Notes: generated by a model from the letters alone, not told the origin. Shown: positions 52,009-61,464, counted from the first letter of the stretch. The stretch is 64,000 nt of DNA from Methylumidiphilus sp963753955 (GCA_963753955.1 CAVWEM010000020.1:62001-126000), one strand, 5' to 3'. Numbers and translations: made by a program.

Positions 52009-53632
52009 ATGCAATCACGCTTTTTCCTGAAAGATTATTTTCTAATTTGGCTGGCCTTGGTGCTGATGGGGCTGTCGCTGCGTCCGTTGACGCCCGTGGA
52101 CGAAACCCGCGTTGTGTCCGTGGCTTGGGAGATGTGGCAACGCGGGCATTTCCTTGTGCCTTATTTGAACGGCCAGCCATACAGCCACAAACCGCCGTTG
52201 TTGCAATGGTGCATCCACCTGCTGTGGTGGGTGTTCGGGGTCAGCGAATGGAGCGCCCGTCTGGTCGCGCCCTTGTTCGCCTTGGGCAACTTGGTGCTGA
52301 CCGCCAAGCTGGCCCGGCGCTTGCTGGCCAGACGACGAGACTAGCGCCAGACTGGCCCCATTAATTCTGCTGGCGACGCCGGTATGGGCGCTGTGGACAT
52401 CGCTCACCCTCTACGACATGATAGTGACGCTTTTCACCCTGCTAGGTCTGAACGGGATCATACGTGCCGCACATGGCGAATCCAGTTTGGGCTGGGGTTT
52501 GGCTGCATTGGCCATCACCGGCGGCATGTTATCCAAAGGGCCGGTGATTTTAATCCTGATCCTGCCACCGGCCCTGTTCGTACCCTGCTGGCTGAAGCCA
52601 AAGCCGCGATGGGGACGCTGGTATGGTCCCATGCTGGTGTCGATTTTGTTGGGGGCGCTTCTTGCCTTGGCTTGGGCCGTACCCGCCGGTTTCGCCGGAG
52701 GAGATGAATACCTGAAGGCAATTTTCTGGAGCCAGACCGCCGGACGCCTCAGCAATGCCTTCGCCCACCCACAGCCGTTCTGGTGGTACTTTGCTCTGTT
52801 GCCGGCATTATGGCTACCGTGGACATTCTGGCTGCCACTGTGGCGCTCGACGAAGGGCCTGGGGCTGGATTGGGGGCTGCGCTTCTGCGCCACGCAGGGT
52901 TTGTCCGTGCTGGCGGTTTTTTCCTTGATTAGCGGCAAACGCATCCATTACCTGTTGCCCATCTTCCCGGCAATGGCCTTGTTCGCGGCCCGCGCCCTGA
53001 GCCAGGCCCGCCCGACCCTCACCCGCCGCGACCATCTTCCTGCCGGCCTGCTGCTGGCCTTGTTTGGCCTCGCCTTGCTACTATTGCCGCTGGGCCAGGG
53101 TTCTGCCAACAACGAGATGGCGGATATCGCCGCGAAAACCCCGTTGGTGGCGAAGCTGATCCTGCTAGGACTGGGGCTTGCCGTGTTGTCCTGGTGTCCC
53201 GCCGACCCGACGGCAGACGTGCGCGTCTTGGCCTTGGCGATGCTCGGCTTGATGCTCACCCTCCATCTGGTTTTTCGCCTGGCCGGTTGGCAATATTATT
53301 CCCTGCAAGCTTTTGCCGAGCGGTTGGCCGTCGTGGATAGCCAAGGCGTGCCTATCGCCCATTGGCGGGAATACCATGGCGATTTCAATTTCCTCGGGCG
53401 CTTACGGCAACCCCTCGTCGTAATCGACACGAAAGGGGATCTGCTGACGTGGATGTACACCCACCGCCAGTGCTATGTGGTCTTGCTGCGCCAACCCGAC
53501 CCGGCAGTCAATGAAGACGGGGTGGAATTCGCCCAGTTTTACCGGGGCGGACGCCGCCTCATGCTGTGGAAGTCCGCTGAATTGCTAAGCCGGCCGGAAA
53601 CCTTGGAACGGATGCTCGATAGAAAGGATTAG
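52009..53632 (+). pseudogene. ArnT/PMT-family glycosyltransferase, one frameshift
   Basis: MQSRFFLKDYFLIWLALVLM from ATG 52009, then DETRVVSVAWEMWQRGHFLVPYLNG (DE motif of the GT-C catalytic site) and YSHKPPLLQW. An extra C at about 52324 shifts the frame; removing it gives ARRLWPDDETSARLAPLIL. The other frame runs to 53632 with many membrane helices and LISGKRIHYLLPIFPAMAL. It is a GT83/ArnT-like integral membrane transferase that adds sugars, such as aminoarabinose on lipid A, from lipid-linked donors. The single indel suggests an assembly error. Alone here, with no lipid A cluster. Confidence 0.8.
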
Positions 53633-53702
53633 AGGAGATTAAAAACGGAGTCCATCAAGTATCCAGCTTTTTACCCGACATCCCCCTGACCGGGACTGAC
53701 CC

Positions 53703-54113
53703 ATGAATAACACCAATCCCAAAGCGATCATCATCGGCACGGCGGTTTTCGCCCTAATTTATTTCATCCATATCATGATCTTGCCGTTGCTGAAAAGCAG
53801 CTTGGACATGGGCGAAGGCGACGCCATGTTCGCCGTGAGCCAAATGCTCGGTGTCGCCACCTGCTTCATCTCCGGCTACGTCTCCGCCCGCATCGCCGGG
53901 GAGCGCGGATTCTTCTATGGCTTCAATGTGGGCGCACTCGGCACGGTGCTTTCGGCCTTGGCCGCCGCCGCCTTTTCCCTGTTGGCCGGGGCCAAGCTGC
54001 CAGGCATGGGTTTGCGCACATTGCCGTTCTGGATCTTCGTCAACGGCTCCCTGGCTGGCTTCGCGGGGCTGTTGGTCACCAACATGATCGAGGAAGGGAA
54101 GCGGGAGCAATAA
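53703..54113 (+). CDS. Hypothetical four-helix membrane protein
   Basis: 136 residues: hydrophobic segments at about 8-28 (IIIGTAVFALIYFIHIMILPL), 43-60, 72-96 (GFNVGALGTVLSALAAAAFSLL) and 106-126. Cytoplasmic ends are charged (MNNTNPK and EEGKREQ). No motif recognised. The pattern resembles small DUF membrane proteins with Gly-rich helices. It lies close after the ArnT-like gene and may be part of the same transcript. Confidence 0.55.
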   Translation: MNNTNPKAIIIGTAVFALIYFIHIMILPLLKSSLDMGEGDAMFAVSQMLGVATCFISGYVSARIAGERGFFYGFNVGALGTVLSALAAAAFSLLAGAKLPGMGLRTLPFWIFVNGSLAGFAGLLVTNMIEEGKREQ

Positions 54114-54116
54114 GGC

Positions 54117-55007
54117 TCAACGGTTCGCCACCCCATGTGGCACATGCCCGGTGGCGACATGTCGGCTGGCGGATTCGCAATGGCCTTTCTGGTCGTCGAA
54201 GAAGATGTCCGCACCAAAGGCGCGAAGGAACTGGCCTTTTTCCATGCCGCCGAGAAATAGCGCCTCGTCAATGCGGATATTCCAGGCGCGCAAGGTACGC
54301 ACCACGCGCTCGTGGGTCGGCGCGCCACGCGCCGTCACCAAAGCGGTGCGGATGGGCGAAGCGTTGGCCTCGAACTGGGTCTGAATATGGTGCAGGGCGG
54401 CGAGGAAATCCTTGAACGGCCCGCCGGACAGGGGTTTCCTGGCGGCGGCTTTTTCGTTTTCGGTGAATGCCGCCAAGCCTTGCGTTTGATAGATTTGCTC
54501 GGACTCGTCGGAGAACAGCACGGCGTCGCCATCGAAGGCAATCCGCAACTGTTCCGAAGCATTGGCGCTGGTGCTGGACGAATAAATCGTCGCCGCCGCG
54601 TAACCCGCATCCAGCGCCATGACCACATCTTCGGCATTGGCGGACAGGAACAGATGGGCGCCAAACGGGGCGATGTATACGAAAGGCGACTCGCCGCTGG
54701 TGAAGACGGCGCGACAGATGTCGAGCCGGTAATGCGCGATGGAATTGAAAATGCGTAGTCCGGTGTCCGCGCTATTGCGGGATAGCAAGATGACTTCCAC
54801 CAAAGGCTGCGGCAAGGCATTGTTGATCGCCAGTAGCTTTTGTACCAAAGGGAAGGCAACGCCAGGCTGGAGAATCTCCTCCTCGTGTTCGACTTGGTGG
54901 TGGCAATAAGCTTCCCTGCCCTCGCGCTCAAAGATGTGATGGGAATCGTCCAGGTCGAACAAAGCCCGTGAGGAAATAGCCACCACCAGTTTTTGTTTGC
55001 CTGCCAT
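54117..55007 (-). CDS. Cytosolic 5'-nucleotidase family protein
   Basis: 296 residues from ATG 55007. VVAISSRALFDLDDSHHIFEREG opens the HAD-like domain with an SxALFDLD segment, followed by VILLSRNSADTGLRIFNSI, SPFVYIAPFGAHLFLSANAEDVVMALDAG, IRIAFDGDAVLFSDESEQIYQTQGLAAF and TARGAPTHERVVRTLRAWN. RIDEALFLGGMEKGQFLRAFGADIFFDD ends the core. These match the 5'-nucleotidase (PF06189, NT5C1-like) family, which removes phosphate from nucleoside monophosphates. Convergent with the membrane protein at 53703. Confidence 0.8.
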   Translation of the reverse strand: MAGKQKLVVAISSRALFDLDDSHHIFEREGREAYCHHQVEHEEEILQPGVAFPLVQKLLAINNALPQPLVEVILLSRNSADTGLRIFNSIAHYRLDICRAVFTSGESPFVYIAPFGAHLFLSANAEDVVMALDAGYAAATIYSSSTSANASEQLRIAFDGDAVLFSDESEQIYQTQGLAAFTENEKAAARKPLSGGPFKDFLAALHHIQTQFEANASPIRTALVTARGAPTHERVVRTLRAWNIRIDEALFLGGMEKGQFLRAFGADIFFDDQKGHCESASRHVATGHVPHGVANR

Positions 55008-55034
55008 CGCTTGATCCACTGTCGCATTTTTTCG

Positions 55035-55057
55035 CCCCTCTCCCTGCGGGAGAGGGG
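55035..55057. repeat. Second copy of the CCCCTCTCCC hairpin
   Basis: CCCCTCTCCC (55035-55044) and GGGAGAGGGG (55048-55057) repeat the stem seen at 4215-4237. It lies between the nucleotidase start and the K+ channel stop, without a T-run, so dispersed repeat is the better reading than terminator. Confidence 0.55.
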
Positions 55058-55069
55058 GTGAGAGGGCTT

Positions 55070-56089
55070 TCAAGCTGAAATCATCGCTTCCAGCGCATCT
55101 AGTTCCTCGACCGTGCCCAGGGCCAGCAACTGATCCCCCGCGCATAAGACCGTTTCCGGATCGGGGTTGGGCAAGACGTTTTTGTCGCGCAAGATCACCA
55201 GGATGCTCGCGCCGGTCTTTTCCTCAACCTCCAGCGAGGAGAGGCTTTGCCCGACGACCCTGGACTCCGGGGCCACCTTGATGCCTTCCAGGTTCAGGCT
55301 TTCCTCGTCGCGGCGGATCACCGTGTCGAAAAAATCGACGACTTCGGGGCTGAGGATCAAATGCGCCAAACGGCGTCCGCCGATGGCATAAGGACTGATC
55401 GCCCGGTTCGCTCCGGCCCTCACCAGTTTCGGGATGCTACTGTCGTCCACGGCGCGGGAGACGATGTACAAGTCGGCTTTCAACACGCGGGCCGACAGGA
55501 CGATGTACAAATTATTGGCGTCGTCACCCGTGGTGACGACCAAACCTTTGGCCCGTTCGATGCCCGCCTTCAACAACATCTCGTCATCGCTGGCGTCGCC
55601 CAGGATATGCAGGTAGCCATGCTGATGGGCGTAATGTTGGGCCTCGGGGCGCGGATCAATGACGGCAACCGGGATCTTAGATTCGTGCAATTCGGCGGCA
55701 GCCTGTTTGCCCACGCGCCCCAGGCCGGCGATGATGATGTGGGCCTTGAGTTTGTCAATTTCACGCTGCATTTTTTTTTCTCCCAAAGGATCGACCATGC
55801 GGCTTGAGACCAGGTAATCCATCACCACGGTGAGGCTGTAAAACAGGCTACCGATGCCGAAGATGGCGATGAACATGGTAAAAATCCGCCCCGCGCTATC
55901 GAGATGGACAATCTCCCCATAGCCGATGGTGGTGATGGTGGTCACCGTCATGAACAAGGCATCCAGCCAGGTCGCCCCCTGCTCCCGCCCCAGCCAGACA
56001 TAGCCCAACGTCCCGATCACCGTCACCGCCAACACCAAACTGGCGGGCAGGAGCAAACGGATCTGCAAGGTTGCGGTAGGCTCAATCAT
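55070..56089 (-). CDS. K+ channel with TrkA-N/TrkA-C (RCK) domain
   Basis: 339 residues. Two membrane helices (LLLPASLVLAVTVIGTLGYVW and IFTMFIAIFGIGSLFY) flank the pore TVTTITTIGYGE, whose GYG is the K+ selectivity filter. Then AHIIIAGLGRVGKQAAAEL is a Rossmann NAD-binding RCK (TrkA-N) domain, with GDASDDEMLLKAGIERAKG and VVTTGDDANNLYIVLSAR. A TrkA-C lobe (ASILVILRDKNVLPNPDPETVLCAGDQL) closes it. It is a single-subunit, ligand-gated K+ channel (Kch-like). With trkH elsewhere in the window, both uptake and leak of K+ are covered. Confidence 0.9.
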   Translation of the reverse strand: MIEPTATLQIRLLLPASLVLAVTVIGTLGYVWLGREQGATWLDALFMTVTTITTIGYGEIVHLDSAGRIFTMFIAIFGIGSLFYSLTVVMDYLVSSRMVDPLGEKKMQREIDKLKAHIIIAGLGRVGKQAAAELHESKIPVAVIDPRPEAQHYAHQHGYLHILGDASDDEMLLKAGIERAKGLVVTTGDDANNLYIVLSARVLKADLYIVSRAVDDSSIPKLVRAGANRAISPYAIGGRRLAHLILSPEVVDFFDTVIRRDEESLNLEGIKVAPESRVVGQSLSSLEVEEKTGASILVILRDKNVLPNPDPETVLCAGDQLLALGTVEELDALEAMISA

Positions 56090-56276
56090 CGAATCGGTTC
56101 CTTGAATGTCGTCTCACATGACCCAGGGGGCAAAGATACCAGATTTTCGCGTTCAAGAGAGCGAGCCATGGTAGACATCCTGCAGAAGGCGGGGCTTCCA
56201 ACGCGGCTTTCAGTTGCCAGAGGCTTTGTCCGCACCGCCGCAGCCTCCATTCACAGCCGCCCATCCGCATCATTCG

Positions 56277-56305
56277 TTGACAGTTGCCCGCCACGACAGT
56301 ACTTT
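56277..56305 (+). promoter_or_regulatory. Candidate sigma70 promoter of alaC-hom
   Basis: TTGACA (56277-56282), 17-nt spacer, TACTTT (56300-56305), about 84 bp before the alaC ATG. The -35 is perfect, the -10 partial. The intergenic stretch 56090-56389 otherwise shows no gene. Confidence 0.5.
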
Positions 56306-56389
56306 TAACGGCTTTAACTTAATTGATAATCGATGGCCTGCGCGTCAGCGCCGCCTGCACCCTCAAACACAGCCCACAAGAGCCTCTGG

Positions 56390-57574
56390 ATGGAAGAGTT
56401 TCAACGCATCAAACGCCTGCCCCCCTATGTATTCAACATCGTCAATGACTTGAAGGCCAAGGAACGCGCCCAAGGGGAAGACATCATCGACTTCGGCATG
56501 GGCAACCCCGACCGGCCCACCCCGCAGCATATCGTCGACAAGCTGGTGGAAGTGGCCCAAAAGCCCACGGCCCACCGCTATTCGGTCTCCAAGGGCATAC
56601 TTCGCCTGCGCAAGGCGATCTGCAATTGGTATCTGGGCCGCTACGGCGTGGAGCTGGATCCGGACAGCCAAGCCATCGCCACGATTGGTTCTAAGGAAGG
56701 CTTGGCACATCTGATGTTTGCCACCTTGGGGCCGGGCGACGCAGTGCTGGTACCCAATCCGGCCTATCCCATCCACCCCTACGGGTGCGTCTTGGCTGGC
56801 GCGGATGTGCGCCATGTGCCGATGGTCGCGGGCGTGGACTTTTTTGCCGAATTGGAACAGGCGATCAAGCTGTCTTGGCCCAAGCCCAAGATGTTGATCC
56901 TCAATTTCCCCGGCAATCCCACCACCCAATGCGTGGAACTAGAGTTTTTTGAAAAAGTCGTGCAAATGGCCCGCGAGTATAAGATCTGGGTGGTGCATGA
57001 CCTGGCCTACGCCGACTTAGTCTTCGACGGCTACAAAGCCCCGTCCATCTTGCAAGTGCCGGGGGCCATGGACGTGGCGGTGGAATTCTTCACCCTGTCG
57101 AAGAGCTACAACATGCCCGGCTGGCGCGTCGGCTTCATGTGCGGCAACCGCGAGCTGGTCGCGGCCTTGGGACGCATCAAATCCTATCTGGACTACGGCA
57201 CGTTCACGCCCATCCAGGTGGCGGCCATCACTGCCTTGGAAGGCCCGCAAAACTGCGTGGCGGAAATCTGCGACATGTATCGCCAACGCCGCGACGTGCT
57301 GTGCAAGGGGCTGAACGACATCGGCTGGGCAGTGGAAAAACCCAAGGCGACGATGTTTGTCTGGACACCTATCCCTGAGCAATACCGCGAGCTGGGTTCC
57401 TTGGAATTCGCCAAGAAAATGCTGCTGGACGCCAAAGTCGCCGTGTCGCCCGGCATCGGCTTCGGCGAATTTGGCGACGACCATGTGCGCTTCAGCCTGA
57501 TCGAAAACGAACACCGCACCCGCCAGGCGATGCGCGGCGTCCGCAATATGTTCCGCAAAGATAACTCGGTATAG
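56390..57574 (+). CDS. alaC: Alanine-type transaminase AlaC
   Basis: 394 residues from ATG 56390 (MEEFQRIKRLPPYVFNIVND). PLP-dependent fold-type I aminotransferase: IDFGMGNPDRPTP, SKGILRLRKAICNWY, IGSKEGLAHLMF, NFPGNPTTQC and the Schiff-base Lys in FTLSKSYNMPGWRVGF. It interconverts alanine, 2-oxoglutarate, pyruvate and glutamate and, in gammaproteobacteria, sits next to hom and thrC, as here. An upstream extension of the frame carries no conserved residues. It is followed by hom after 12 bp. Confidence 0.9.
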   Translation: MEEFQRIKRLPPYVFNIVNDLKAKERAQGEDIIDFGMGNPDRPTPQHIVDKLVEVAQKPTAHRYSVSKGILRLRKAICNWYLGRYGVELDPDSQAIATIGSKEGLAHLMFATLGPGDAVLVPNPAYPIHPYGCVLAGADVRHVPMVAGVDFFAELEQAIKLSWPKPKMLILNFPGNPTTQCVELEFFEKVVQMAREYKIWVVHDLAYADLVFDGYKAPSILQVPGAMDVAVEFFTLSKSYNMPGWRVGFMCGNRELVAALGRIKSYLDYGTFTPIQVAAITALEGPQNCVAEICDMYRQRRDVLCKGLNDIGWAVEKPKATMFVWTPIPEQYRELGSLEFAKKMLLDAKVAVSPGIGFGEFGDDHVRFSLIENEHRTRQAMRGVRNMFRKDNSV

Positions 57575-57586
57575 GAGAATAGCGTT

Positions 57587-58888
57587 TTGAAACCCGTAAA
57601 AATTGGTATGCTCGGATTGGGCACCGTCGGCGGCGGCACCGTCACTGTGTTGCGTCGCAATGCCTTCGAGATCAGCCGCAGGGCCGGACGGGAGATCCAG
57701 ATTTACCGTGCGGCAGCCCGTGGCGTATGCAACTGCGACACCACCGGCCTGCCCTTGACCGAGGACGGCTTCGAGGTCGTCAACGACCCGGAAGTCGATA
57801 TCGTGATTGAACTCATCGGCGGCGAGCAGCCAGCCAAGAATATGATTCTCGCAGCCCTGGCCAATGGCAAGCATGTGGTCACCGCCAACAAGGCGTTGAT
57901 TGCCAAGCATGGCAACGAGATTTTCGCCAAGGCCAGCGAGAAGGGGCTGATGGTGGCCTTCGAGGCGGCGGTGGCCGGCGGCATCCCCATCATCAAGGCT
58001 CTGCGCGAAGGGCTGACCGGCAACAAGATCGAATGGGTGGCCGGCATCATCAATGGCACCTGCAATTTCATCCTCAGCGAAATGCGCGACAAAGGCCGGG
58101 ACTTCGCCGACGTGCTGAAAGAAGCCCAGGCCAAAGGCTACGCCGAGGCCGACCCGACGTTTGACGTGGAAGGCGTGGATGCGGCCCACAAGCTCACCAT
58201 CCTCGCTTCCATCGCCTTCGGTATCCCGCTGCAATTCGACAAGGTGTACATCGAAGGCATCACCGGCATCACCCGCCTGGATGTGGCTTACGCCGAAGCG
58301 CTGGGCTATCGCATCAAGCTGCTCGGCATCGCCCGGCGGGCGGAGCATGGCGTGGAACTGCGCGTCCACCCGACGCTGATCCCCGAGCGCCGCCTGATCG
58401 CCAATGTGGACGGGGTGATGAACGCCGTGCTGGTGAAAGGCGACGCGGTAGGGCCAACGCTGTATTACGGCGCGGGGGCCGGCGCCGAACCCACCGCCTC
58501 CGCCGTGGTGGCGGACATCGTCGATGTGGTCAGGACGCTCACCTCCGACCCGGAGAACCGTGTGCCGCATCTGGCCTTCCAGCCGGAGTCCATCTCCGAC
58601 ATCCCCGTGCTGTCCATGGACGCAGTCGAGACCGCCTATTACCTGCGCCTGTCCGGCGAGGACAAACCCGGTGTGTTGGCCGACGTGACCCGCATCCTCG
58701 CCAACCACCGCATCAGCATAGAAGCCATCCTGCAGAAAGAGCCGCTGGACGGCGAAACCCATTTGCCGATCATCCTGCTCACCCAGAAGACACGGGAGAG
58801 CGAGGTGAATGCCGCAATCGCCCAAATTGAGGCGCTGGACAGCATCAACAAGCCGGTGAAGCGGATTCGGTTGGAGACTTTGGGATAA
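57587..58888 (+). CDS. hom: Homoserine dehydrogenase
   Basis: 433 residues from a TTG at 57587; AGGAG nine bases upstream supports it. GMLGLGTVGGGTV binds NAD(P); VVTANKALIAKHG and GGIPIIKALREGLTGNKIEWVAGIINGTCNFI include the catalytic region; GADPTFDVEGVDAAHKLTIL follows. A C-terminal ACT domain (YYLRLSGEDKPGVLADVTRIL) binds threonine for feedback control. It reduces aspartate semialdehyde to homoserine. The operon was probably alaC-hom-thrC, but thrC is now separated from it by about 3.9 kb. Confidence 0.95.
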   Translation: MKPVKIGMLGLGTVGGGTVTVLRRNAFEISRRAGREIQIYRAAARGVCNCDTTGLPLTEDGFEVVNDPEVDIVIELIGGEQPAKNMILAALANGKHVVTANKALIAKHGNEIFAKASEKGLMVAFEAAVAGGIPIIKALREGLTGNKIEWVAGIINGTCNFILSEMRDKGRDFADVLKEAQAKGYAEADPTFDVEGVDAAHKLTILASIAFGIPLQFDKVYIEGITGITRLDVAYAEALGYRIKLLGIARRAEHGVELRVHPTLIPERRLIANVDGVMNAVLVKGDAVGPTLYYGAGAGAEPTASAVVADIVDVVRTLTSDPENRVPHLAFQPESISDIPVLSMDAVETAYYLRLSGEDKPGVLADVTRILANHRISIEAILQKEPLDGETHLPIILLTQKTRESEVNAAIAQIEALDSINKPVKRIRLETLG

Positions 58889-58891
58889 GCC

Positions 58892-59272
58892 ATGGGTTAT
58901 GCTCACGCCGACATTGAATTGTCTAACCCCAGGCTGCCTAATCTAGGCAAGCTCAAAGCGCGGGCGATGGTCGACACCGGAGCGCTGATCCTGTGCATCC
59001 CCGAGCATGTGCGGGTGCAACTGCAATTGGAGGAAGTTGAACAACGCGAAGTGACCGTCGCTGACGGTCGCCGCGCCTTGGTTCCCTATGTCGGGCCGGT
59101 GCGGGTATGGTTTGAAAACCGCAGTTGTTTCGTCGGTGCCTTGGTATTAGGCGATGATGTGTTGCTAGGGGCCGTGCCAATGGAGGACATGGACTTGATC
59201 GTCAATCCCGCGCAACGCAGCGTGGAGGTCAATCCGCAAAGTCCGAATTTTCCACAGGCTTTGGTGAAATAA
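58892..59272 (+). CDS. Clan AA retropepsin-like aspartic protease
   Basis: 126 residues. RAMVDTGALILCIPEHVRVQL carries the D-T-G-A active-site motif of clan AA (retropepsin-like) aspartic proteases, which dimerise to place two Asps. PYVGPVRVWFENRSCFVGALVLGDDVLLGAVPMEDMDLIV is the beta-rich remainder with the conserved GAxPLEDMDL tail. The gene starts four bases past the hom stop and should be co-transcribed. Substrate unknown; such free-standing proteins are frequent in methanotrophs and cyanobacteria near toxin-like genes. Confidence 0.78.
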   Translation: MGYAHADIELSNPRLPNLGKLKARAMVDTGALILCIPEHVRVQLQLEEVEQREVTVADGRRALVPYVGPVRVWFENRSCFVGALVLGDDVLLGAVPMEDMDLIVNPAQRSVEVNPQSPNFPQALVK

Positions 59273-59327
59273 CCATAGCAACTTGTTTCCGATAAGCGGC
59301 GGACTGGCAGGCAAAAGGCAACCGAAA

Positions 59328-60131
59328 ATGAGTATAAAGAAAAGCAGGGCAAACACATTGCAAGAAAAATTAGGATTTAAGGATGATGACTTGGGGACAT
59401 CAGCGCATGATGCTATTTTGTTTTGATTGGATGCCAATATTGCCCAGATAGCCCCGCAATTTTTTCCGCGAGACTGGAATTCACAAAATATTCAGGATGT
59501 CGAAAATGGAGCCAAAAAAACACTTGTCGAGACGAAAAAACAGCTAGATTGGGAGCTTAAAAATGCGCAATCTTCAGTTGAGAGACAATTAAATTCTCCA
59601 AAAAATAACGAAAGAAGTCCAGCTTCTTCGTTACTCCCCCCGCGATTTTTTCCATCAAAGGATAACCTTCGGGATGAACAGAAAAAAATCAAGGAACTTG
59701 AGAGGAATATGGAGAAACTGGAATCGTGGGGCAACCTTGGTTTGTTGCCGCAGAAGCTGGTAACAGTAATTGAAAAAGTATGGGAGAGGCCTATTATTCA
59801 AGGACGGAATGATTATCTTGTAGGGTTTATTGATATGAAGGTAATATGTAATGTTCCTGAGCTTGGCTATTCAGGCAACTATTCACCAAAATGGGATGTT
59901 TATGACCACAGGCATTCGTTATTTTTTGAAGCAAAGACATCAATTAAATCTATTGGCGAAGTCATCAGACAAATCCAGACATACAAAACCTATTGCAAAC
60001 AGGGAAAATATATCATTGTTTCTCCAGATGACAGGTATGCCGAGCTATTAAAAGAGCAAAACATCGGATTCTTAAAATGTGCGTGTGAGTTGCCGAAAGC
60101 AAAAGGACAGTTAGATTTTTTCACATCATAA
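59328..60131 (+). pseudogene. Nuclease-like protein with an in-frame TGA at 59424
   Basis: From ATG 59328 the frame reads MSIKKSRANTLQEKLGFKDDD to ILF, then TGA, then LDANIAQIAPQFFPRDWNSQ on to 60131. Changing the TGA to TGG would give ILFWLDANIAQ in one frame of 267 residues. The C-terminal part, VGFIDMKVICNVPE and SLFFEAKTSIKSIGEVIRQIQ, has the spaced D...E-x-K of PD-(D/E)XK nucleases, so a restriction-like role is possible. It is AT-rich, unlike hom, which suggests transfer. Translation restarting at TTG 59427 could still make a protein lacking the head. Confidence 0.55.
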
Positions 60132-60351
60132 CGCCTTTACACCCATCGGCCACTGACTACCAGCAGTGGGAAGCAACACCAACCGACCAACCGGACAATA
60201 AGGCTACCTATGAACCCCCAACTACTCGCCGCCACTCGGCATCCCCTTGGAAATTGTCGGCGGCATTCCGTTGTAGGAAGTCCAGCCGGTTTATAAACAC
60301 CAAAAGGCCACCTACACAAATTCTTGATTTGACACATAAGGTAACGACAAG

Positions 60352-60996
60352 ATGAAAAGACAATCAACCCTGCGCTTAGGAGTGGTTTTTCTCGTGTTGG
60401 CAATCGGGTTGGCCGCCTGCACCCAGCCTGTCCAACCGGAAGAACCCGCAGTGACGGCGCAAACGGCGCTGCAAAACGCCAAGGATGCTTATCAACGCAA
60501 GGATTACACACAAGCCGCCGATTGGTTCCTCAAAGCCGCCGAACTGGGTGACGCGAAGGGGCAATATAGCCTAGGGGTGGCCTACAACGAAGGCAAAGGC
60601 GTCACGCAGGACTACGCGCTAGCCGCCCAGTGGTTCCGCAAAGCCGCCGACCAAGGGCTTGCGCAAGCGCAAAACAACCTAGGCTTTCTTTACCAGCAAG
60701 GCCAAGGCGTTCCCCAAGACAAAGCCCAAGCCGCCGAGTGGTTCCGCAAGGCCGCCGAGCAAGGCTATGCGCAAGCGCAGAAAAACCTGGGGCTTGCCTA
60801 CCGCGACGGTTCAGGGGTGGCCAAAGACCTGACCAAAGCCGCACAATGGCTAGGCAAAGCCGCCGCGCAAGGCGATGCGGAGGCGCAGGTTGCGTTGAAG
60901 GAAACGGGCAAGACCGCGCAGAAATCCATCAAGACGGTTATGAAACACAAAGCGACGGCGCAAGGTTCCAAAACGCCGGTTGGTGGGAAGCAGTGA
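60352..60996 (+). CDS. Sel1-repeat lipoprotein
   Basis: 214 residues. Signal LGVVFLVLAIGLAAC with lipobox LAAC; a helical-repeat domain follows with at least four Sel1-like repeats, including AADWFLKAAELGDAKGQYSLG, AAQWFRKAADQGLAQAQNNLG, AAEWFRKAAEQGYAQAQKNLG and AAQWLGKAAAQGDAEAQVAL. These bind partner proteins. A basic tail (KSIKTVMKHKATAQGSK) ends it. It lies within the island between hom and thrC. The intergenic stretch 60132-60351 shows no gene. Confidence 0.85.
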   Translation: MKRQSTLRLGVVFLVLAIGLAACTQPVQPEEPAVTAQTALQNAKDAYQRKDYTQAADWFLKAAELGDAKGQYSLGVAYNEGKGVTQDYALAAQWFRKAADQGLAQAQNNLGFLYQQGQGVPQDKAQAAEWFRKAAEQGYAQAQKNLGLAYRDGSGVAKDLTKAAQWLGKAAAQGDAEAQVALKETGKTAQKSIKTVMKHKATAQGSKTPVGGKQ

Positions 60997-61127
60997 ATCG
61001 GGCATAACCCATGGGGCAATGACGAGACCAACATCCAATTTCAGAGAATTGCAGTTTCACGCATGAAAGCTTACCGTTTTACAGATGCCACGGGATACCT
61101 GTTTGCAACCCGTAGGGTTGCCAGCTA

Positions 61128-61360
61128 TTAGCCGGGGGTTGAGTGAAGCGACACCCCCGGCTGAGGTCAGAGGGAGTATTCGACCCCGAAGGGGTCGCTG
61201 CAATCTGACCAAGAATCTTGGCGCTCTTCCGAAACGATGAGAATGATTCGTTTCCTCTGAAGGTAACTTGATCCGTGTAGGAAAAACTGCGACTCTTCCA
61301 GGGTCGAGATTCCATATCCCATGCCATCCGGGGGTGTCGCTTCGCTCAACCCCCGGCTAA
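61128..61360. repeat. 33-bp inverted repeat pair, MITE-like, 233 bp
   Basis: TTAGCCGGGGGTTGAGTGAA with following GCGACACCCCCGG (61128-61160) is repeated in inverse at 61328-61360 with a single mismatch. Each arm is itself a stem-loop. Between them is a hairpin GACCCCGAAGGGGTC and an AGGTCAG/CTGACC pair, but no gene. It separates the Sel1 gene from the PLD-like gene. Confidence 0.7.
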
Positions 61361-61464
61361 TGGCTTGAACCCCTTCGGGGTTCCACTGCTCCCACAACGC
61401 CAATGCATAACGATGAGCGCTGGGTCATGGGAGCGAAAACAAAAGCCACAAGCAGAGGTGTGCC

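Noticed and set aside
57017..58906. 629-residue open frame on the minus strand across alaC and hom
   Set aside because: It is the antisense of two firmly identified genes and is rich in His/Gln/Gly/Asp, as expected from a shadow frame.
59400..59450. TGA at 59424 as a selenocysteine codon
   Set aside because: There is no selenoprotein family resemblance and no SECIS-like hairpin directly after it; a Trp-to-stop change is simpler.
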